This document shows, in pieces, positions 9,501-17,803 of a stretch of DNA of 64,000 bases. The notes below the pieces were generated by a model that was not told the origin of the DNA, did no database searches, and was given only the letters and a program-made list of their open reading frames with translations. Made by a program: the position numbers and the translations under genes. Where the stretch lies: the NCBI GenBank assembly GCA_021713295.1, contig JAKJJU010000004.1, positions 1 to 64,000 on the forward strand, written 5' to 3'. This stretch comes from Thiotrichales bacterium 19S3-11. Its GTDB lineage: Bacteria; Pseudomonadota; Gammaproteobacteria; Francisellales; Francisellaceae. Numbering within the stretch: position 1 is the first letter of the stretch; each line of letters starts with the position of its first letter.

Positions 9501-10470
9501 AGTAGAGCGAGCTAAATTACAACAGTCTTGGTCAAAAGTAAGTTTTAACATTCAATCTTTAAGAGATCATAGTCAGTGCGCTAAAGAAGCATTTGAGCGT
9601 ATTGCTGATGAAAAGGATCATGGCTTATTTGTTTTTTCTAGTTGTGACTTAGAAGAAAACTTAGCCCTAGCGTATTTAAATCTAGATGCAAAACCCAAAG
9701 TTGCCATTTTAAGAGAGCAAGGGGTTAATAGTCATAATGAAATGGCGGCTGCCTTTCATTTGAATGGCTTTGATGCTGTTGATGTACATATGAGTGACCT
9801 TATATCAGGTAAAGTTAATCTAAAGGAAATGAAGGGATTAGTTGCTTGTGGTGGTTTCTCTTATGGTGATGTTTTAGGTGCTGGGGGCGGTTGGGCAAAG
9901 TCCATTTTATTTAATGAGAAACTTTCAAATGATTTTAGAGCGTTTTTTGAAAGAGAGGATACCTTCAGCTTAGGGGTATGTAATGGCTGTCAGATGTTTT
10001 CCCAGATTAAATCGCTTATTCCAGGGGCGCACCATTGGCCAAGTTTTGTAGGTAATTACTCTGAACAATACGAAGCTAGATTAGTGATGGTTGAAGTGAT
10101 GGATTCAACTTCTATCTTGTTTAAAGGCTTAAAAGGGTGCAAAATACCAATTGTTGTCTCTCATGGTGAAGGTCGAGCCTATTTTGAGCAAGAAAATGAT
10201 TTAGAGCGTTTGCTTAACCAGAAAGAAGTTGTACTTCGCTATGTTGATTATGACGGGCAAGTGGCAACTAAATACCCAGCTAATCCTAACGGCTCACCAG
10301 AAGGGGTAACTGCCTTTACGACTGAAAATGGTCGTCATACGATTATGATGCCACATCCAGAGCGAGTTTTTAGAACCATGCAGCTATCTTGGCATCCAAA
10401 TGTATGGAAGAAACATAAATATTCACCGTGGATGAAGTTATTTGCTAATGCAAGGGTTTGGGTAGATTAG
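6577..10470 (+). CDS. purL: phosphoribosylformylglycinamidine synthase PurL (large, fused form)
   Basis: This is the fourth step of purine synthesis: FGAR plus glutamine plus ATP gives FGAM. It is the single-chain 1,297-residue form. An N-terminal PurS-like region is followed by a linker with HCRHK, two AIRS-type halves ([20 protein letters not shown] marks the first; GGGAASS and [16 protein letters not shown] follow), and a C-terminal class I glutaminase with nucleophile GVCNGCQ and the His/Glu pair in [10 protein letters not shown]. The ATG at 6577 is preferred over upstream TTG/GTG because GGAGAG at 6562-6567 is spaced 9 bases from it. The gene stands alone. Confidence 0.97.
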   Translation: [1297 protein letters not shown]

Positions 10471-10735
10471 TTAGTTTGCAAGACTAATTGTTGAACTTTC
10501 AACGTATTTATTACAATCAATTTGAATCTTTACATTCTAACCTAATTATAGTTTAACTAATTGAGTTTTAAGATGCTCGTATCATTTCCAAAACAGCTAA
10601 CATAAAACATAATAATCAAATAAGCTGAATTTTTGTTTCTAACTTGATGTTTTACTTATGTTTATTTATATAAAATCGTATTAGAATTTATGTGTATTTA
10701 TAATAGAATAGATAACATAAAAGGGGAAGCATCTG

Positions 10736-11467
10736 ATGTCTTTAAATAAATATAACCATGAATCTGAAACACCAATAAGTATCCAATTAGCTAATAAAAT
10801 TGAAGATATAAAAAATGGTAGTGATTTATGGATTTGGAATAGAAATAGAGCTCTTGAATTAATGAATGCAATTGATAATAAAGATATTGAGTCTTTAAGT
10901 TTGTGGGCTTATGAAGAATTACAAAATGATAATTCAATTAATAATATAATCATTTTATTAGATTATCATATTAATAAAATAAATAACCTTGATCCAAGTG
11001 CTGAAGATAATGAAAATAAAGCAATATTAGAATTGCTGCTCATGAAAGCAATGCAGATTGGAGAGTCAAATGTATTTTCTAATAGTGATATGGGCGATCT
11101 AAAAAATGAGTTGTTAAATCGCATAGAGACACTTTTTAATATTTATGATAATGAAGCACTTGAAATTTTTGCCAGAGCAAAGCCAATAAAGAAATGTGTA
11201 AACTATGGTAGTATCTTTGAAGAACCTGAAGACGTTGAATTTTTAACTTTTGATGAAATCAGAAATCAATATAAACAAATAAAATCTGAAAGGCAAATTA
11301 CATTTGGCATTTTGGTGGCTGACCGAGAGTTAGAAGCATTTGATCAAAAAGTAAAAGCTGAAAATAATGGTAAAGTTCCTATGCCATTATACGATAGAAC
11401 AAATACATTAAAACTAATTTTAGAGTTTTCTAAAAACCCTAATCCAGAGGCTAATCCGTTTGGGTAA
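10736..11467 (+). CDS. acidic orphan protein, unknown; C-terminal NPF motif
   Basis: This 243-residue soluble protein has no signal peptide or membrane helix. It is rich in Asn, Asp, Glu, Ile and Leu and looks mostly helical (for example ALELMNAIDNKDIESLSLWAYEELQ). I recognise no family. The start is supported by AAGGGGA at 10721-10727 upstream of the ATG. The last residues are PNPEANPFG; NPF is the short motif bound by eukaryotic EH-domain proteins, which could be chance. The codons are very AT-rich. It begins an accessory patch together with the GH28 gene and the CaaX protein. An exported effector is one possibility, but there is no direct evidence for it. Confidence 0.6.
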   Translation: MSLNKYNHESETPISIQLANKIEDIKNGSDLWIWNRNRALELMNAIDNKDIESLSLWAYEELQNDNSINNIIILLDYHINKINNLDPSAEDNENKAILELLLMKAMQIGESNVFSNSDMGDLKNELLNRIETLFNIYDNEALEIFARAKPIKKCVNYGSIFEEPEDVEFLTFDEIRNQYKQIKSERQITFGILVADRELEAFDQKVKAENNGKVPMPLYDRTNTLKLILEFSKNPNPEANPFG

Positions 11468-11570
11468 TTAATAGGGTCTAATTATTTAATTGTTCAGCTT
11501 CATCTCGAAAATAGAACGTAATTTATCTATCTTTAAAAAGTAAATGGTTTATTTTTTGATGGTGAATTTT

Positions 11571-12755
11571 ATGAAGCAAAAAAATACAGTGATAATGATG
11601 TTGGCTTTGTTTATCGTTTTTGTAAGTAGTCAAGCGTTTGCAGCAATTAAGGTTGATTGTCAAAAAAAGTCTGATACGACTTGGTGTGATTTCTCTGGTA
11701 ATGGTGATGATTTATCAGAAACAATAATAGATAAAATTAAAGAATATAAAAATAATTTAGTGATTAATATTTTGCCTGGTCATTATTCATTTAAACCAAT
11801 TGAAATTCGCTATAGAAATAATATTACAATTAATCTCAATAAAAATACTAAGCTAATTGGCATTAAAAAAGGTGACCCATCACTTAAAGGTGTTAAAGCA
11901 TTTATCAGTATTAGAAGTGCCAAAAATATTGTTTTATCGGGCGCCGGCTCTGATGTGAGTATTTTTGATGGTCAAGGTGCTTCTTGGTGGAAGGTCTCAA
12001 GTGGAAAACGTCCTGAATTTACTTATTTTAAAGATATTGATGGCTTAAAAATTAACGGTATAGGGTTTCATAACTCACCCAAATATAATATAGAATTAGA
12101 TCATGTTAAAAATGTTGAAATTAATGACATTGTGGTTCAAACATCTAAAGACTCGCCGAATACAGATGGCATTATTATGACGACAGCCTCTGATGTTAAA
12201 ATCAATCATATTGAAGTCACCAATGGCGATGATTGCGTGGCAATTAATGCAGATTTAGGTAACGGTGGTGCGAGTAAAAATATTAAAGTCACCAATGCAA
12301 CGTGTAATTATGGTCATGGTATATCTTTTGGTAGTAATATCCATAATACCATTGAAAATGTTGTAGTTGATGGTGTGACCTTTAATCAGTCAAATAATGG
12401 TCTTCGTATCAAATCACACTGTGAAAAAGAAAACTGTAGTGATACTAAAAATTCACTGGTTAAAGCGATTACTTATAAAAATATCAGTATGAATGGAGTC
12501 AAACGACCTATAGTTTTTCAATTAAGCTATAAAAATGTCAATAATCAATTTTCGTTAGTTAAAATAAAAGATATTACTTATGACACAATTTACGCAAGAA
12601 ATTCTGACAAGCCTGCACTTTTTATCTGTGAAGAACCCAATGCGTGTTCACAGATAAGGATTAACTCTGTCTCAATTGACACGGGAGGGTTATGTCAAGG
12701 GATTAATGGTTCAGATCCTAGTAATACAACCGAGGATTGCCCATTTAAATTATGA
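11571..12755 (+). CDS. secreted glycoside hydrolase family 28 (polygalacturonase-like)
   Basis: This 394-residue protein from the ATG at 11571 has a signal peptide MKQKNTVIMMLALFIVFVSS-QAFA; a further in-frame ATG at 11544 would spoil it. All four GH28 signatures are present in order: NTD (residues 197-199), GDD (219-221), GHG (248-250) and RIK (279-281), supplying the three catalytic aspartates, the histidine and the substrate-binding Arg/Lys. The repetitive N-x-x-I-x-x pattern fits a right-handed beta-helix. GH28 enzymes hydrolyse alpha-1,4 galacturonosyl bonds of pectin or related polymers, so it should act outside the cell or in the periplasm. No other pectin genes are nearby. The exact substrate is not predictable here. 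Confidence 0.9.
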   Translation: MKQKNTVIMMLALFIVFVSSQAFAAIKVDCQKKSDTTWCDFSGNGDDLSETIIDKIKEYKNNLVINILPGHYSFKPIEIRYRNNITINLNKNTKLIGIKKGDPSLKGVKAFISIRSAKNIVLSGAGSDVSIFDGQGASWWKVSSGKRPEFTYFKDIDGLKINGIGFHNSPKYNIELDHVKNVEINDIVVQTSKDSPNTDGIIMTTASDVKINHIEVTNGDDCVAINADLGNGGASKNIKVTNATCNYGHGISFGSNIHNTIENVVVDGVTFNQSNNGLRIKSHCEKENCSDTKNSLVKAITYKNISMNGVKRPIVFQLSYKNVNNQFSLVKIKDITYDTIYARNSDKPALFICEEPNACSQIRINSVSIDTGGLCQGINGSDPSNTTEDCPFKL

Positions 12756-12781
12756 TCTAATTGAAATTCGTGGTTAGATCA
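12753..12781. repeat. 8-bp inverted repeat overlapping the GH28 stop codon
   Basis: TGATCTAA at 12753-12760 is the reverse complement of TTAGATCA at 12774-12781, with a 13-base loop. It begins at the stop codon. There is no T-run after it, so it is a weak terminator candidate at most; it could stabilise the mRNA end. Confidence 0.3.
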
Positions 12782-12999
12782 AAATTTGAAAGATGCCATG
12801 AAAACTATAGCAAAAAGAAATTGCAGGGGAAGCTATCAGGTCTGTTTTACCCAAGAGCTAGCTGAACTTGCTAATTTTCAAAAATGAAGCTTGAAGTAAG
12901 CTAACCTATTGATGCATTAAGAAAATTAATAGTTGTATTGGTATTTAGTTAGCAATTGAGTTAGCTTTATTTACTAAAAGATAAATGGAGTTGTTCATT

Positions 13000-13482
13000 A
13001 TGCCAGAGGGTAAGATTTTAGAAGAGCGAAATATGAAAGCAGTTGAAATTATATTGCAATGCTTTGCAGAGATAACTAAATTATCTGAAGATAAAACTAT
13101 GATTGTTAAGGTTGATGATAAAAATCGTATTTATATAAAATATAATAATCAAGATTATGAAAATGGTATGAATTTAGTATTGAAATGTCAGGAAAAACTT
13201 AAAGATGAAGCGTCTCTTAAATGTTATGGTAATGTACTAGGACTTTCTTCAAAATCACCAGATAGAAGCCATATTTTAATAGATCAAGATAGTGAAACTT
13301 TGTATTTTTGGATAAGGGCTGTTAGCAGTTGGAACGAAGAACAAGCATACCAACAGCCTTATTCTATCTTTGAACCGCCACCACAACCATTTCATTTGGA
13401 AGCTGAAAATAGAGCAGAACCCTCAGACGTTAAAGCAATTTCTAATAATAAACACCATAACCCATGCTGCAATATATTATGA
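13000..13482 (+). CDS. orphan protein with C-terminal CaaX-like prenylation box (CNIL)
   Basis: This 160-residue protein starts at the ATG at 13000 because GGAG at 12987-12990 is 9 bases upstream; an earlier ATG at 12985 has no such site. There is no signal peptide or membrane helix. The N-terminal 100 residues look like a compact alpha/beta domain (MIVKVDDKNRIYIKYNN) of no family known to me. A proline-rich stretch FEPPPQPFHLE follows, then a polar tail that ends NKHHNPCCNIL. The last four residues fit C-a-a-X with X=Leu, the class geranylgeranylated by eukaryotic GGTase-I, and the extra Cys before it could be palmitoylated. Bacteria do not prenylate proteins, so such a box suggests a protein delivered into a eukaryotic host. 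Its function is unknown. Confidence 0.65.
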   Translation: MPEGKILEERNMKAVEIILQCFAEITKLSEDKTMIVKVDDKNRIYIKYNNQDYENGMNLVLKCQEKLKDEASLKCYGNVLGLSSKSPDRSHILIDQDSETLYFWIRAVSSWNEEQAYQQPYSIFEPPPQPFHLEAENRAEPSDVKAISNNKHHNPCCNIL

Positions 13483-13609
13483 AATAGTGAGAGCTATAGC
13501 TTGCTAATTAAGATAAGGTGTAATTAGTTAGCCGATAGATTTTCTTAATTTGTTGTTGAGATGATGATTCATTCCATAACAAAGTGTCTATCTAATGGCA
13601 ACCATATCA

Positions 13610-14554
13610 CTATACGGCGGTATCGTCATATAACCAAGTTGATAAGTAACGTTCTCCGCAAGAAGGAAAAATAACGACAATTAATTTATTTTTATTTTCA
13701 TCTCTGCTAGCAACATCTATAGCTGCTTTTAGTGCTGCTCCTGATGATATTCCAGCTAAAATTCCTTCAGATTTAGCTATGAATCGTGCATATTTTCCAG
13801 CATCTTCATTGCTAACGGGTATAATTTCATCAATGAGAGTCATATCCAAAATTTCAGGAATAAAGCCAGCACCAATACCTTGAATTTTATGTAACCCAGG
13901 ACTTTTTCCAGATAATACAGCTGAATCTTGTGGTTCAACAGCAACAATTTCAACCGATGCTTTTAGCTGTTTAATTCTATTAGCAATCCCAGTAACGGTA
14001 CCTCCCGTACCGACACCTGAGACTAAAATATCAATTTTACCCTCAGTGTCAGACCATATTTCTTCAGCGGTTATTAATTCATGAGCTATTGGGTTGGCAA
14101 GGTTGCTAAATTGTTGTGGCATATAATAATTTTTATTTTTATCTGCTAATTTTTTTGCTTTTTCTATAGCTCCATTCATACCTAGTTCGCCAGGTGTTAA
14201 AATAACTTTTGCTCCAAATGCTTTAAGTAGTTTTTGTCTTTCTATACTCATAGTATCAGGCATGACCAATATACTATTGTATCCTTTAGCAGCACATGTA
14301 AATGCAAGAGCAATTCCAGTATTACCACTTGTAGGCTCTATTACTGTCATGCCAGGTTTTAATTTTCCAGACCTTTCAGCAGAATCAATCATAGCAGCTC
14401 CAATTCTATCTTTAACACTAGAGGCAGGGTTAAAATATTCTAGTTTAGCTACAATAGTTGCTTTTAGGGTTTTATTTAGCTTTGTTAAAGCAACAAGAGG
14501 TGTATATCCAATCGTTTCAAGGATATTATTACAAATTTTAGGTCTAATTCTCAT
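13610..14554 (-). CDS. cysK: cysteine synthase (O-acetylserine sulfhydrylase)
   Basis: This 314-residue PLP enzyme converts O-acetylserine and sulfide to cysteine. The PLP lysine is K48 in NPASSVKDR; the substrate loop PTSGNTGIALA and the phosphate-binding glycine loop GVGTGGTVTG are intact. The start has a good Shine-Dalgarno (AGGAAG) 5-6 bases upstream. It lies 32 bases downstream of cysE on the same strand, giving a two-gene cysteine operon. CysK versus CysM cannot be settled by motif alone, but the adjacent cysE and the CysE C-terminus favour CysK. Confidence 0.94.
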   Translation of the reverse strand: MRIRPKICNNILETIGYTPLVALTKLNKTLKATIVAKLEYFNPASSVKDRIGAAMIDSAERSGKLKPGMTVIEPTSGNTGIALAFTCAAKGYNSILVMPDTMSIERQKLLKAFGAKVILTPGELGMNGAIEKAKKLADKNKNYYMPQQFSNLANPIAHELITAEEIWSDTEGKIDILVSGVGTGGTVTGIANRIKQLKASVEIVAVEPQDSAVLSGKSPGLHKIQGIGAGFIPEILDMTLIDEIIPVSNEDAGKYARFIAKSEGILAGISSGAALKAAIDVASRDENKNKLIVVIFPSCGERYLSTWLYDDTAV

Positions 14555-14586
14555 ATGTCTTCCTTATGAACTTAATAGATCTCATA

Positions 14587-15381
14587 CTAAATGCCAGCAC
14601 CTTCAGAAAATAGCTGCTGTTTGTATTTGAATTGTGTAACTTTACTATTGGCAGGAATAGCTTCAGTTATAGTTACGTTACTACCAATAATACTATTTTT
14701 TCCGATTTTAATATTCCCTAGTATTGTAGCATTAGCATAAATAGTAACATTATCCTCAATGCTAGGATGTCGTTTATAATTCGTTATAACATCAGCATTT
14801 TTTTTACGTTTAAATGCTTTTGTCCCCAGTGTTACTCCTTGATAAATTGCTACATTGTCTCCAATAATACATGTTTGACCTACTACAATTCCTGTACCAT
14901 GATCGATAAAAAACTGTTTACCTATAACTGCTTCAGGGTGAATATCAATACCTGTTAAGCTATGCGCATATTCACTAATTGCTCGAGGTAAATAGGGGAT
15001 GTCTAGTTTGGATAATATATGAGCAATACGATATAACATGATTGCTTTTATGCCTGGATAACATAGTAATATTTCTACATGGTCTTTAGAAGCTGGATCT
15101 TTTTTGATGACCGTTTCTATATCTAGCTCAATTAACTCTATTATGCACTTTATGGATTGCTGAAATTTAGAAATAATATCATCTAAATTAATTGCATGAT
15201 GCTTTAAATCAACCTTATTTTTAAGTATCAATGCGTCTGATACATAGGGTTGTATAAGTTTTGCCATATTTACTAGGTACTGAGCATGATAAATTTTACC
15301 AGTAATACCTTCTATAATCTTTTCGCATAGGTGGGAAATGCTTTTAAAGTTAAGTTTATTGATTTCTACGTTATTTAGCAT
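14587..15381 (-). CDS. cysE: serine O-acetyltransferase
   Basis: This 264-residue protein makes O-acetylserine from serine and acetyl-CoA. An N-terminal helical region is followed by a left-handed beta-helix of hexapeptide repeats from about residue 165 (IHPEAVIGKQFFIDHGTGIVVGQT), with the catalytic His in IDHGTG and a second in YKRHPSIED. The chain ends EGAGI: the C-terminal Gly-Ile is the peptide that docks in the CysK active site to form the cysteine synthase complex. The overall size and long N-terminus resemble the EpsC/plastid-like subgroup more than the enterobacterial one. It is the first gene of cysE-cysK. Confidence 0.93.
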   Translation of the reverse strand: MLNNVEINKLNFKSISHLCEKIIEGITGKIYHAQYLVNMAKLIQPYVSDALILKNKVDLKHHAINLDDIISKFQQSIKCIIELIELDIETVIKKDPASKDHVEILLCYPGIKAIMLYRIAHILSKLDIPYLPRAISEYAHSLTGIDIHPEAVIGKQFFIDHGTGIVVGQTCIIGDNVAIYQGVTLGTKAFKRKKNADVITNYKRHPSIEDNVTIYANATILGNIKIGKNSIIGSNVTITEAIPANSKVTQFKYKQQLFSEGAGI

Positions 15382-15549
15382 TCAAAATCCGATAGTTACA
15401 TAATTTATATGTTAGTATAATAGAAATTAGCTTATAAAAGCTATTTTTAATCCGTACGACATTCTATGCCATAGAAAACCGATTCCCTTGATTACTCTAC
15501 TTGATTTGGGTATAGTGGGCTTAATCAATTTTCACAGATACTCAATTCG

Positions 15550-16893
15550 ATGACTGCTTTAGAAAAAAAATCAACCCTCTCTTTGGCCTTTATTTATTCT
15601 TTTAGAATGCTTGGTTTATTTATGATTCTGCCTATATTTACCCTCTACGCACCCCAAATTAAAGATGCCACTGCAGTATTAATTGGTGTTGCGTTAGGCG
15701 TCTATGGCTTGACTCAAGCTCTTCTACAAATTGTATTTGGCATGAGCTCTGACAAACTGGGAAGGAAACCAGTCATTATCTTTGGTTTATTACTATTTAT
15801 CATTGGTAGTATTATTGCGGCAGAATCTCAAACTATATATGGCATCATATTGGGACGAGCCATTCAAGGTGCAGGCGCGATTGGAAGTACATTAACGGCC
15901 ATGGTGGCTGATACCACTCAAGAGGAAAATCGAATGAAGGCGATGTCGATCATTGGCATGACCATCGGCTTATCTTTTATAGGTGCTATGATGTTAAGCC
16001 CAATTTTAAGTAGCTTCATTGGACTATCTGGTATTTTTTGGCTCACTGCATTTTTAGGCTTTATCGGTATTATTATTATATTAACCATTACACCAACATC
16101 TAAAGAGCATCTGCTACATCGAGATTGTGGAACAGTATCAAATCAACTGTTAAAGGTTATTAGCACACCAGAACTTATAAGATTGAATTATGGCATATTT
16201 GCTTTGCATGCCATTCTTACGGCTCTTTTCATTATTATCCCAGTGATACTCACTTCAACCATTAACCTTAAACCAGACTTGCAGTGGGTAATATATTTGC
16301 CAGTACTTATTTTGTCCTTTGTTCTAATGCTTCCTTTTATTATCATTGCAGAAACAAAAAGAAAAATGAAACCTATTTTTGTGGGCGCAATAATTTTATT
16401 AGCGTTGACCCAATTATTGTTACTTGGCTTTCATCACAATATTATCTCTATTAGCTTTATTTTATTGCTGTTTTTTGCAACATTTACTTTCTTGGAAGCG
16501 TCTTTGCCTTCTCTTGTATCTAAAATTGCTCCGGCTGGAAATAAAGGAACAGCTATGGGTATTTACTCCAGTCTGCAATTTTTAGGCATTTTTGTTGGTG
16601 GTTTTTGCGGAGGAATCATCTACCATTTTTTTGGCATAGATGGTATTTTTAGTTTTTGTGCTTTGCTCTCAGTGCTATGGATTCCTGTTGCTGCTTCAAT
16701 GAAAAAACCAAAGCATTTGAGCTCTAAAGTCGTTCCTTTGCTAAAAATAACCTCTGGGATACAAAATAAACTAGCATCCTTAAAAGGGGTTTCGGATGTT
16801 ATGGTATGTCCAGATGAGAAGGTTGCGTATCTTAAAATCGATAAGCTACTTTTTGATGAGCGCGAACTAAAATGGTTACTAAATCCAAGATAA
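15550..16893 (+). CDS. yajR: MFS transporter, YajR type with C-terminal YAM domain
   Basis: This 447-residue inner-membrane protein has twelve predicted helices. The MFS A-motif between helices 2 and 3 is GMSSDKLGRKPVI. After helix 12 there is a soluble domain of about 65 residues (GIQNKLASLKGVSDVMVCPDEKVAYLKIDK) with the ferredoxin-like pattern of the YajR YAM domain, which separates YajR from other MFS drug exporters. The substrate of YajR is not established; proton-driven efflux is assumed. It is followed convergently, 9 bases later, by the thaumatin-like gene. Confidence 0.85.
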   Translation: MTALEKKSTLSLAFIYSFRMLGLFMILPIFTLYAPQIKDATAVLIGVALGVYGLTQALLQIVFGMSSDKLGRKPVIIFGLLLFIIGSIIAAESQTIYGIILGRAIQGAGAIGSTLTAMVADTTQEENRMKAMSIIGMTIGLSFIGAMMLSPILSSFIGLSGIFWLTAFLGFIGIIIILTITPTSKEHLLHRDCGTVSNQLLKVISTPELIRLNYGIFALHAILTALFIIIPVILTSTINLKPDLQWVIYLPVLILSFVLMLPFIIIAETKRKMKPIFVGAIILLALTQLLLLGFHHNIISISFILLLFFATFTFLEASLPSLVSKIAPAGNKGTAMGIYSSLQFLGIFVGGFCGGIIYHFFGIDGIFSFCALLSVLWIPVAASMKKPKHLSSKVVPLLKITSGIQNKLASLKGVSDVMVCPDEKVAYLKIDKLLFDERELKWLLNPR

Positions 16894-16902
16894 CAATAAA
16901 GG

Positions 16903-17634
16903 TTATTTATTAATACCAACTTCAGTAAATGTAATCGTATAGCTTTTGCTCAATGGTTGGTTATCAAATTGGCAGACAGGTTTCGGATCATATTGAGTTC
17001 CAGCTTTACAAGATGAAGCAGGAACTTTTCCAGGGCAATTAGCCCAAGTTGGAGGAGAAATAGAAACGGCACAACCATCACAGCCTGGTGGAAATACGCC
17101 AGGAAGCTTCAAAATATCTGCCAAGTTATCTGTGTTTAAGTCAATTGACTTTCCACCAGCTTCTGAAGTTAATTTGATATTGAAGTTTTGCCCATTGACT
17201 AAACTTACATCATAGTGATCAGAGCCTCCAGAATTAAGTACAATTTCAACATTAGTCGTTGGGCAGGGCCCAATGGGCCAATGCCCACTGCCTGCTGTAA
17301 TATTCATGTGTAATGTTTCAGTCGTAAAGTTATCTAGTGGAATACCCTGCTTTTCATTATTTGCCATTGTAAAGTTACAAGTTTGAGCATTACCCTGACC
17401 TTTTGTATAAATACAGGGATATTTTAATGCGTTAAAAGCCTTTACCACTGCACTTGGTATAGGGTTAACATTAGCCACCATAAAATAAAAAGTTTGAGTT
17501 TGTCCTGTATTATTTACAATGACAATGGATTTTCCTGCATTTGTTGATTGGGCCATGGACTGGTTAGTTAAAGCTGCAATAAATATGAAAACATAGACAC
17601 TGATATGACAGAAAACCAACTTAAATTTACTCAT
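16903..17634 (-). CDS. secreted thaumatin-like protein
   Basis: This 243-residue protein has a signal peptide of about 28 residues (ending NQSMAQ). The mature chain has eight cysteines. The segment NVEIVLNSGG followed by DHYDVSLVNGQNFNI closely matches the thaumatin-family signature (DFYDVSLVDGFN), and the opening IVIVNNTGQTQTFYF fits the first beta strand of that fold. Thaumatin-like proteins are best known in plants, fungi and animals, where several bind or cut beta-1,3-glucan or act against fungi; bacterial members are sparse and uncharacterised. It is monocistronic and convergent with yajR. The family call is good, the role open. Confidence 0.75.
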   Translation of the reverse strand: MSKFKLVFCHISVYVFIFIAALTNQSMAQSTNAGKSIVIVNNTGQTQTFYFMVANVNPIPSAVVKAFNALKYPCIYTKGQGNAQTCNFTMANNEKQGIPLDNFTTETLHMNITAGSGHWPIGPCPTTNVEIVLNSGGSDHYDVSLVNGQNFNIKLTSEAGGKSIDLNTDNLADILKLPGVFPPGCDGCAVSISPPTWANCPGKVPASSCKAGTQYDPKPVCQFDNQPLSKSYTITFTEVGINK

Positions 17635-17803
17635 CTTCTTATCTCATTTATATGTGGAACTAATTTTAGTATAGTTATTGATTTGTATTATTTCATCAAT
17701 GAGAGGCTATTGAATAGAAATAACTTATCTTGATTTATCCGAAATAATGAAATAACAAGATTTTAACTTATTTGCTGTAGCCATTTTTTACAAATTCGAT
17801 GAT

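Noticed and set aside
12798-12887. 29-codon frame starting ATGAAAACTATAGCA between the GH28 and CaaX genes
   Set aside because: Too short, without a good ribosome-binding site or any recognisable motif. It could be a remnant but cannot be supported.
13492-13532. Inverted repeats (AGCTATAGCT and CTAATTA/TAATTAG) between the CaaX gene and cysK
   Set aside because: They are AT-rich, have long loops and no T-run, so a bidirectional terminator is not convincing.
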